Shown here: piece by piece, positions 12,899 to 22,338 of the stretch | How the letters are laid out: each line of letters starts with the position of its first letter | Position numbering within the stretch: the stretch's first letter is position 1 | Assembly (NCBI GenBank): GCA_000934455.1 | Contig: KN887036.1 | Coordinates: 59,560 to 90,170, forward strand | DNA from: Apostichopus parvimensis | Lineage: Eukaryota; Echinodermata; Holothuroidea; Aspidochirotida; Stichopodidae | Direction: 5' to 3' | DNA: 30,611 nt | Notes under the pieces: model-generated | Told to the model about the DNA's origin: nothing | Seen by the model: only the letters and a program-made list of their open reading frames with translations | The model's database searches: none | Position numbers and translations under genes: made by a program

Positions 12899-12919
12899 TT
12901 AAAGGAGCATTTTGTATTC
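12899..12919. mobile_element. Isolated terminus resembling the TTAA element
   Basis: The sequence TTAAAGGAGCATTTTG differs by one base from the 16-base terminus of the elements at 9520-10143 and 23773-24164. No partner terminus was found nearby, so this is a broken copy, a related family, or chance. Confidence 0.35.
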
Positions 12920-14833
12920 AAATTTGAATGTACCAAAATCTGATGCCACTGTACTCGCCTGCTAAAGAAGAGATTGAAAAATGTGAAGGAAATAATCTGT
13001 TACAACATCCACCAAAATGAAGCCAAGAATAATGGTGCCCTATATACCAAGTCGCTGTGACAGTAAATGGTGCTCATTCATGCCACATTGACACAATTGG
13101 TATTTTATTTACTTGACCATGGATATAACACAAACTTTAGATGTTACTTTTTACAAATGTAGAAATCTTTTGTTTTCGCTTATCCTGTTTTGGATTTACT
13201 TAAAATCTTTACTTACCTCAGTTACCTGTCTCCACACAGTTTCTGCACTCCACCATGTATGAAGCCATCTACTTCATTTTTTAGCCCCTCCTCCCTGTGG
13301 TCTGACCACTTCTGTCTAATTAAAGAAATTTTCGGCCACACGTAACTTTATGTAACCATTTTTATTTTTTGTCTGAACCCTAAAAGTTAAAAAGGAGGAT
13401 TAAATTTTTATGACATTACAAGTCGAATCAAAGATGACTGGCTTATGTTGTTAATTTGGATTGTCATTAACAGCTCCCTAGTTGGATGAACACGTTTATG
13501 TGAAATTAAGTTAGCAACAGTTTAATTTAGAAACAGCTCCCTCTATATGTAACCAAGATTGACACCAGAAAAGCATCCAGTCTTGCATGAACTTACGAGA
13601 GTCACATCAGTTTTTAGTTCCGACAACACTTAACATTATTCCAATACCTTACTTTTTATCTCTATTTGTTTGTATTAATTAAAATCAGATTAGCCATTCC
13701 ATATTTGACTCTAAAGTTCAATATTTTCACATTCCATTCAAAGAAAATATTCAAATTCCATTCAAAATATTGATGCATTGTCGTCAGAAATTTTAATTTT
13801 GTTTTTCTACAGATCTTTTCTTTTTTGAAAATTGAATCACTTTTCAATACTTTCTCTTTGTTTCCTCTCTTTTCTTTTTTTTTTGCTTCCTCTTGCTGTA
13901 CATTTCTTTCTTTCTTTTAAAGCAACTGTTATCAACTTTTCTTTCTCTTTTGTGATTGTTTGTTTGCTTTGGTTTGCTGTTCAATCAGCTTTCATTTCTT
14001 TAGATCAATTTTATCACTTTTTGGCTGCCTGTGTGTGATTTTTGGCATTTTATTTTAATTCTAATCTAAAAGCAGCTCTGAAATGAATCCCAATATTTTA
14101 ATCCCACAGGTGTACAATGTCATGTATGTTTGTACATCAGGCACAGCATACTTAAACAACAACCCAAAATGAATGATTCATTCATAAAAATCATGTTTCT
14201 GTAGAGATTTTTCCTTTGGCATTTTTGAAACTGAAATCTTTTTTTGCTCTACATTTACACACAATGTTTTGGTATTGTTATCATTTCTTAACTGCATGTG
14301 TTTTATTTGTATGTCTTTGGTTTCTGACCAAAAACAAAAAGCATTAACGATGTCTATCAATGAAAAGCAATGAATCCTTGATGCCAAGGGGTGCCATAAA
14401 CCCATGTATGTTCTAAGGTCACTGACAGTCCTAGGTACTTAAAACCAACCCAAATCAACAATGTATTGAATTGTAAATACAAAATAGAATAACTTAATCC
14501 ATTGTGTATATATGTAAAGAGCCTTCACTGCTAAGATATTTGTAGCCGGATGAAAAGGAATAAAATATTTTAAGCAAAGTAAAATACTGTTTTTTCTGTG
14601 TATAAAATATTGTTATATCACAATACATACTTCAAGAAATCGAGAATGGCTGAGATTATGTCCCGGGCGTTATGAACTTGCCCATTATATTTATATTTAG
14701 AGATTCCCTGGAGCCTAGTGCTTCCTTTCACAGAAGAAAAAAATAACACTGATATGTCTGCCAGTAGCAATTCAGTGTTCCATACCTAACTTATGTACAT
14801 GTTTAGATTTCATTTTGGATTTATGCTATCAAG

Positions 14834-14945
14834 GTGGTCCTCCGAATAAAACGATCATCAGTATTGACCCAGATATGCTAGAAATCCAGATAACGGGTCG
14901 TCCATGCTCACAATTTCAACAAACAATTTTACTGCAACTCCAAAG
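14834..14945 (+). other. Exon-like orphan segment, identity unknown
   Basis: A 112-base segment between an AG (14832-14833) and a donor-like GTAATT at 14946 is open in one frame. Its translation begins GGPPNKTIISIDPDMLEIQI and has more balanced composition than the flanks. The upstream tract is not pyrimidine-rich, no second exon was found, and no family is recognised. It may be part of a dispersed repeat, an untranslated segment, or a stray exon of an unseen gene. Confidence 0.2.
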
Positions 14946-15110
14946 GTAATTATTCACACTGAGACGTTTCATTGTCTATTTTATTTATTGTCAATGGGCT
15001 GGGAATAATGTGGGTGGGTCAGTACCTCCAGGGAATTACTTTTGGAAACTTTTTAGCATGTCAAAATTTGAGGTCTATACTGATGACGTAAAAGATCTGC
15101 TTAATTGGCT

Positions 15111-15416
15111 CCAATTATAGCACGCTATAGCTAGGAAAGTTTTTGATTATGTAATCGACCTGCCACGGTCGCAAATCGACCTCAGGCTTAAAAATTAGCC
15201 AGCAAAGCTACTTAACACCATTAAGCGCTTTGTGTAAACGCTGTGGAAATATGTTCATGCCAACAGTGTAGTTAATCATACAGCGTTCACACAAAGACCC
15301 TCATACATTAAAAAAAAAGTTGGTAAGCGTTGCAGACTAATTGGTAAAAAGAGGTCATTACGTAATCTCAACTTTTCCATGATAGCGTGCTATAGTTGGG
15401 GTCTGTACAACAGACC
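15111..15416. mobile_element. Foldback MITE, copy 2
   Basis: Same family and same orientation as 11540-11877: the left end CCAATTATAGCACGCTATAG is identical in both, the interior aligns along its length, and the terminal hairpin (GGTCTGTACAACAGACC) is present. This copy lacks about 20 bases of the right arm around the GACC/GGTC block. It ends about 350 bases before the NDUFS3 start codon, so it may lie in or near that promoter. Confidence 0.85.
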
Positions 15417-15767
15417 TTTAAGGCCCACCTGACCTCAAACTCGAACCCTAGAAGACAAGAATGCTACCTTCATACCTATATGCTAGGTGAGCGTCATGTA
15501 CTAATAACTTCATTTGTCACAAAGTAATATAAAAAATATAACGAAGCAGGTTGTTAAATACACGGTGGCAGATCAGGGTGTTATGATAGACAAACTCATC
15601 TGAAGTGGCATGCATGTTATATAACCATGAACTTTCATTGGAACCTGGCGCCACTTTTGTCCATTCGGCGTTCCACAAATAAGCACCTCTGATTTGCTAA
15701 GAGAACTTTTCTGCTATGTGACTAACTCACAAGAAGTTACAGTGAATCGTAACTGAAAAAGGCGGCC

Positions 15768-18700
15768 ATGGCTCACGCTGGTATCATTAGAAGTCTGAGG
15801 GCAGCTTGGAGACCATTAAATGCAGCCTCCAATTGCACTTTTAGAGGTTTGCTGAAGAAATCATCTCATTTTGCAGCACCTTAATGTCTTAAATTCGACT
15901 GATGTTAGCTTTTACTTAGGCCTAGCCTAGTAACAGTATCGTATCGTAAGCTGTGGCTGAACTGTTACATAGTGTTAGGCATGGGCCGTGGATAAAACAA
16001 GGCTAGGCCTAGGTCACCTAGGCTAGGACTCAGAAGTACTAGGACACATTGGGACGTAATGGCACCATGTCCAGCGTACGCTTGGTCAAAGTTAGTAGGC
16101 CTGGTAAGTAGTACAAACGTACTAATCGGTCCTAGTAATCTTAAGTTACACATCTTGGTATGCTAAAGTAAAGATCTTGGGAATCATGATCAGTATTTTC
16201 AACACTTCGACGAACAGTATAGTCTAGTTTCATTAAAATTAGTACCTGCAATACATGACGAAAGTTTCTTAGCCTAAGTTTGTGTAGGCTATGCCTCAAA
16301 GTAGACCTATTCCATAACAGACTGCGGATGCATTCAAAACACTACAAACACACATGTCTATGCGTTTATCCTTATTTGTTGAAGATCCAGCAAATAGCTA
16401 TCATCTTAAACTTTAAAGGAATAATGAAGGCAGGGATCAAAGACAATTTATATAGGCCTAATTCAGTAACCTCGAAACTCTAATATTTGATTATTAATTT
16501 AACCCCTTTCTGTTTGACTGAATATGCTTGCTTTGAAAATTTGCTCCTAAGCCCTTACAACAATACACAGTAAGCTGCCATTGATTACGTAAAATGCTTG
16601 AAATTCCATATTGATGACGTCAGAGAGGAACAACTCAATCGGGCAGTAGTGCTTTTTCCGTACAAATGCTGTACAAAAGCACGATCAGTAAACAACAATT
16701 TCATTAGAACTTCTCAATAATAACAAAAGAAATCAAAGAAGGTTCAATGGCAGGGCCACAGCCTTATGATTTTGATCTGATATTCACAGCAGAGGAATTA
16801 CTGGCAAGGGAAAACGTAAGAGTAAGCAGGGAAGAAGAGGATTGTGTGGCAATTGTGCGATAACAGTCAAACAGGAAGCGGTTAACTTAAAAACAGAGTA
16901 TTAGAGAGTTTTGAGTTTACTGAATAATATAAATTGTGATTCCTGCCTTCATTATTCCTTTAATATAGATCCAGCCTACTTTATTTATGGTACAAAGTTA
17001 GTGTAGCCTACACATTAATAAATATCTTTGTTATTTCAGGTGTGCAAAGACTGCATCAGCCAATTTTATGGAAACCTCATGTTGTCTGCATGAGTAATGA
17101 TACCACAAAAGGTAAGAGGTTATAATCTTTTAAAGGTTTTGTTCAGTTGAGTGTCAAATGGTTTGGTAATATTAAACAGTTAAAGAATAAATGCATAAAT
17201 TCTGATAATTCTTGCAAAAGAATTTCATAGACATTTGCCTTATCCAAAAATTTAATAATGACTATTTTTTAATGTTAGCATTGATCTATGAAATTATATT
17301 AGTGTCTGGGTCTGACAGATTGTATGAAAGTTCATTGAATTGCTGGTCATCAATTGTCATACTGTCATATTGTGTAGTAAATTAAGTTGAAATAATCATT
17401 TTTTCCCCCAATTTAATTTGTAACAGCTCCAACGGTTAAGCCTCGGAATGACTTGCAAACAAACAGGCTTGAGGAGTTTGGCCGCTATGTAGCAGATTGC
17501 CTTCCAAAATATGTGCAGAAAGTTCAAGTAACACATCTAAATGAACTGGAAGTAATGATTCATCCCGAGGGTGTTATTCCAGTCATGACCTTCTTGCGAG
17601 ATCATCAGAATGCCCAATTCAAGTTTCTGGCAGATATTACAGCCATCGATGTTCCGACGAGACCATTCAGGTTTGAGGTAAAATCCATTTAGCCTCTGTC
17701 ATCCCATCTACAGGTTCTGCGCCTAATGAATATCATCAAATAAACTGGGTCATGAATGTGTCAAAGTTATGCCAGGATTAGTTTTGACTTAATCAATGAA
17801 AGTTTCAACACATTTTAGTAGCATTTACTGCGTCTCTAAGTTTACATTTGTTGAATTAAGTAAGTATTGTGTATTAGCATGTATCCTTGTACCCTCTTTT
17901 ATGACCACTTCTTTTGTTTTTGCAGATTATTTATAATTTACTCTCATTGACTTTTAATGAGCGGATAAGAGTGAAGACATACGCTGATGAACTTGGAGCT
18001 TTGGAATCCCTTTTCTCAGTTTACAAGGCTGCCGACTGGTTTGAGAGAGAGGTCAGTCTTTCATTAGGTGTGGCTTTTCAAGAGGGTTGTCTCATATGAA
18101 ATCATAGGGGTCTTGAGTTTTCCATAGTGACTGCATGGACACATTTGTTCACTGTGAAGGTATACATTTTGACTACTGGTATGTCATCAAACTGGAGGGC
18201 ACATCAATCACTAGATGGGTACTAGATGATATGGGTTGATAGTCATGAACCACACTTAAAACCTTGTGGGAAACCCTGTGGGTTACAATTTTAATGAGGT
18301 TTGTACTTTCATATCCACAATAAATACAATCAATGCCATGTGCACAGTGCCTAAAGCATTTGTGCATATTCAGGGCCTACATTTATATACAGAAGCCAAA
18401 ATAGTACACATGTATGAAACTTGTAAAAGGTGTTTAAAAATGTCCAGTAGCAGGTTTCTATAAATATCAAGCACCCGTTTTTTAGTTTTGCTTCAAAATC
18501 CTTGCAAAGAAAATGCTGGAGATGGTCATGCCATGGATTGAGGTCAGAATTGTCTCATTATCGGGACTTGTGCCAGCTAGACTTCTGGCCTCCCTAATCC
18601 CTATGGTAACGGTCACCACATTATATAGGATAAGAAAGAAACTATCCTTGAGGATGTGAATTGAAACAAATCTTTTGAACCCCCCCCCCTCTCACATCTT

Positions 18701-19465
18701 GACTATGTAACCATTGAGCTATTAGCTGGTTTGCATTTTCAGCCAGTGGATTTTAAAGCTGCATCTCTGAGCTCTGTACCTATTTCTTTTCTTCTTCTCA
18801 GGTTTGGGATATGTATGGAGTATTCTTCACAAACCATCCGGATCTGCGTCGTATCCTAACCGATTATGGCTTTGAGGGCCATCCAATGAGGAAGGACTTC
18901 CCATTGAGTGGTTTTACGGAGGTGAGTCTATAGGCTGGCCATTGACTTTGACCAATTCATTCATTGATATATANNNNNNNNNNNNNNNNNNNNNNNNNNN
19001 NNNNNNNNNNNNNNNNNNNNNNNNNNNNNNNNNNNNNNNNNNNNNNNNNNNNNNNNNNNNNNNNNNNNNNNNNNNNNNNNNNNNNNNATTCTTGAAGGTA
19101 TTGTGTGTAGAAACATGGAATTAACCTTCACACTTTCACAGTAGGTTGTTACAGGTACAGCTTTTGAAAAAAAATTCCACTTACAGGAATATTCTAGACA
19201 AATCTGTTTTACTCATTAATATTATTTCTCAGTGTTAGCTGTATCAAATTAAGTTATATTTGAGGAGGTAATTTTTTTTCTTTTTGATCCTTCTTAGGTT
19301 CGGTATGATGATGAGTCCAAAAGGATCGTCCAGGAGCCCCTCGAAATGACCCAAGAATTTAGAAAGTTTGACCTTTCAACTCCCTGGAAGACGTTTCCAA
19401 AGTTTGAAGACGAAAAGAAGTTAGAAGCTGGAGAACAGCAACATGAACCGGAAACAAAGAAATAA
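15768..19465 (+). CDS. NDUFS3: NADH:ubiquinone oxidoreductase core subunit S3 (complex I, 30 kDa)
   Basis: Exons: 15768-15846, 17040-17111, 17427-17677, 17926-18051, 18802-18921, 19298-19465; phases all agree and give 271 residues (human 264). This is a core subunit of the peripheral arm of mitochondrial complex I, near the quinone site, homologous to bacterial NuoC. The start is the ATG in GCGGCCATGG, a strong Kozak context. Residues 1 to about 45 are rich in Arg/Ala and low in acidic residues, as in a mitochondrial presequence. The mature part begins near KPRND and shows [28 protein letters not shown], then the family signature [20 protein letters not shown] followed by [13 protein letters not shown], with Tyr for the usual Phe after DM. 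The C-terminus is charged and variable, as in relatives. The exon 1 donor (GTTTGC) is weak but phase-correct. The N gap is intronic and does not touch coding sequence. Confidence 0.97.
16615..16622. promoter_or_regulatory. CRE-like palindrome inside the MITE
   Basis: A perfect TGACGTCA, the consensus for CREB/ATF factors, lies about 125 bases upstream of the small ORF in the same element. An 8-base match alone is weak evidence of function. Its placement in front of an ORF is the reason for listing it. Confidence 0.35.
16747..16863 (+). other. Small ORF carried by the MITE, possibly a captured 5' exon
   Basis: A 38-codon ORF starting [20 protein letters not shown] and ending at TAA. The translation has balanced, acidic composition (REEED) and looks more like real protein than the surrounding AT-rich frames. 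It loosely recalls the N-termini (PYxFEP followed by EEEL) of proteins with a P2X7-type C-terminal zinc domain that have expanded in marine invertebrates; this is from memory and unverified. It could be the first exon of a captured host gene, a remnant of an autonomous parent, or chance. Confidence 0.3.
18974..19087. other. Assembly gap (114 N)
   Basis: A run of 114 N lies inside NDUFS3 intron 5 (18922-19297). The left flank is ATTGATATATA, so a collapsed simple repeat is possible. Coding sequence is unaffected. Confidence 1.
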
Positions 19466-22338
19466 AGAGAAAACTGTTCAGAAAGAGCTGCAGAGCTATC
19501 TATTTTGCTCTGTTTTGTGTTCGAAAGTTAGACACTTCTCAACCTGACCATTTGAGAATCAGAAAATGTGAAAATACATTGTGACATACGCAAGATACAA
19601 GCTCATCCTATGCTTGGCAATTCACTGTGGACTTGCAAAGAAGACTCAACAATATCGATATATTTGACCATAATTTTTGGTTAGGGAAAAACTCTGTATC
19701 GTAGAAAATTTTCTTCTAATTCAGTGGACTGTTGTAGATGGCGGAATGATATGAAAATGTAAGACAGGAATTCATATTGAAGCAGGAGCCACTGGGATTT
19801 ATGACTGCTAATTGAAAGCTTTTGACATGACAGTTTCTGATGTATTGCACAATTATAAAATTAATTCAAAAGGCCATTGGATATCCGAGAACGAGTAGCC
19901 AGTATGTGCATCGTTTAAAAAGTTCATCGGTTTCGTCCACCAGATATGATTGACTTTGTAATAATGATCAGACAGCTTCAAACTTTAATATCTAGAAAAT
20001 GAATTGCCTCTTTACCACAATCAGAGATGTACCTCACTGAGAAATTCATTTATCCATAATTTTAACACCCATCAACCTCCAGGGACAATTTGAAGTATCA
20101 GAACCCCTCCGCCCCTCAAAGAGTGCCTCGCCTTCAAAATTGATTTCACCGATACTGGTGACCATTAATAGAGAGGTGTCAGAATTTTGCACATTGGTTA
20201 TCACATGAAAAGAATGTTACAGGCATATCCCGATGTAGACATTGAAAGAAAGTTGGAAACTCCTACCACCATCTGATGCTTCTTGATGCAGAACATCTTA
20301 GAGGAAGCAGTTCTGGACAGGGATGAGATAATTTAGTCAACACCTTGCCCACATTGCCTTCTGCCATCCTACTATTGTTCAGAGTTGGTTAATGAGTCAC
20401 TTCAACTTAGAAAGCCTGTATGAGTCAAGCCATTTCCCTCTGACGTTGTTCCCTGACTTGACTGTAGTTGCTGTACTTATCTCTATAGAAGGAAACATAT
20501 TAACCCGTTGAAGCAGTTTTCATTTTGAGGAATTAATGATCGGAGTTTGTGGCTGCTATGACAGAGAGGATGCTATGGAAACACGCTGATGCTATAAAAT
20601 GGTCAGGTTCAGACTGTTTGAGAGTTGAGATGTCAAAGCATCATGATTTGTCTCTTCATGTGTTTGACGAGTGAGATAATATAAAGAGATTAATGTTACA
20701 TGCTTTATTGTGTACTTTCTGGTGGTTTTTTGATAATTCCTTCTTTTTTTTCTAAGTCAGAATACTGGTTTTGAAGGAATAGCAGATGCTACATGCGTAC
20801 AACATTTTTTTAAGAATATTTATTTGCAGAAATGCAAACAAATGACACCATTTTAGCTCAAAGCGAAGGTCAATGGACAGTAAATGAGAAGAATGCACAA
20901 TATAGAATGGAATGGTCAATGGAATATTAATAACTTTACTCATTCTCATTTCATGAAAAATAATAACAAATCCAGGAGGGTGTCAAAGTTTGTTCAAGTT
21001 GCATGCTTGCCTTTGCTTTAAAGTCTCAATACGTATTTGCTGATGAATTTCGGAAAACAAACTTCCGCAGATTCAATGTTTCTTATTCAAAATGCACTTT
21101 GACAAGGTGGGTTTAATGGAGGAAAGCTGTCGCAAATGCAAAAAAGAAATTTATTTTCTGTTGCCCTTATGGCGCGAACGATTAACCGTAAAATCACTGC
21201 GACCGCCCATATCAGATGCTCATTACACAAATGTAACCTTTAAATATACTCGTATCGTCCACTTTTTTATACCAAATTCCATAGAGGAAACACCTGTTTA
21301 TTCATTAACATGGAAGGAAATGACACAATTTTGCAAGCTACATTGGAAGACAGAAAGAAAGATACTATTCAAGAGAATGAAAGAAAGATACTATTCAAGA
21401 GAATTGACCTAACACAGGCTATCCACGAAAGTGAAAGTAAGCCTAGGCCTAACGGTCTTAAAACAGAGATTTGATTGGCGAATGATCTGTTGGGCGGAGC
21501 TTGCAAATCTTGATTGAAGTTTAGAATCTATGGACTCGATAAAAAAATCTGGCAAATTTTATTCAGCTCAAAATGTTTAATGACAGATAAGTCAATAAAA
21601 ATAATTAATATGAAAATAGCATAGAACGGTGTCATTTATACTGAGCTTCTAGGGCAGTAAGCTGGAAAGGTCAAAGTTTACATTTGACAAACACACATTG
21701 AGACGTAAAAGTTTGACGGTTATTTGCCACCCAACACAAGCAAATTCTCTAAAACAAGAACAACAGGATCAAATTCCTGATCATTCTGCAAGGCCACTTG
21801 TATAACATTAAATGGACTATTCTTTGTACTTTTACCGTTACCAACCTTTAATAAAGTTCATCACTAAAATAATAAGTTATATAAATGAAAGATTAAAAAG
21901 TCTTTCATGGACAGACAACAGAAATTTGTACGGTCACTGGCAAGTCAAGTTTATATCAGCTAGCAAACATCCCAACCAACCAATCACAGGTAACAAACAG
22001 ATTGATTGTTGTAGGCCAGGATGCATAGAAAATATCAAATGAGAAATGAACCGATGGGTTAGGAAGCTCACACTGCCTGCCTGCCTGCAAAGTATACACT
22101 TTCACTCACATTTGTAGCCTCTATTACTCTTTGAGTTGGAAGCTCATACTTCTGTGAAGGTTTGCTTCCTTTGATAAAAAAATATCTGGCAAGTCAAATG
22201 ACTGCGTAAATGTTAATGTAAATAAAATCTTATATAACACACTACGCGCGATGCATCTGTGCGCTTGACTTGACTGCGTGCATGACTTTAAGATAAAGGC
22301 ACAGAATACTGAATGCAATATTGCCAAAAGGTATTTTC
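19466..22338. other. NDUFS3 3' region and convergent intergenic space
   Basis: No further gene is supported. The left part is probably NDUFS3 3' UTR; an AATAAA overlaps the stop codon (AAATAAAG), too early to serve as the cleavage signal, and no clear later one was assigned. A 106-codon frame at 21092-21412 has no recognisable domain and its end contains a perfect 26-base tandem duplication. The right end is presumably the 3' UTR of the minus-strand GTPase, with a short CTGC repeat near 22075. Confidence 0.55.
21353..21404. repeat. Perfect 26-bp direct duplication
   Basis: A 26-base unit starting GAAAGAAAGATACTATTC occurs twice in tandem (21353-21378, 21379-21404) with no mismatch, which suggests a recent event. 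Because 26 is not a multiple of three, it would shift the frame of any coding sequence there. Confidence 0.95.

Larger units (their letters stand above)
11332..15767. other. DEPDC7 3' region and intergenic space before NDUFS3
   Basis: No gene could be supported. The first part is presumably DEPDC7 3' UTR; an ATTAAA lies near 12075 but no convincing cleavage site was found. The region contains two foldback MITEs (11540-11877, 15111-15416), a short relative of the TTAA-element terminus at 12899-12919, T-rich runs at 12540-12600 and 13855-13920, and an exon-like segment at 14834-14945. Frames at 12480-12729 and 13662-14038 are T-rich low-complexity translations. The right end should hold the NDUFS3 promoter. 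Confidence 0.6.
16413..16963. mobile_element. Terminal-inverted-repeat MITE in NDUFS3 intron 1
   Basis: The left end AAAGGAATAATGAAGGCAGG recurs inverted at the right end as CCTGCCTTCATTATTCCTTT. With flanks the arms run about 27 bases (16413-16439 and 16937-16963) with one mismatch. Each end is bordered by TTAA, which fits a TTAA or TA target. The 551-bp interior holds a CRE-like site and a 38-codon ORF. It has no transposase, so it is non-autonomous. Confidence 0.85.
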
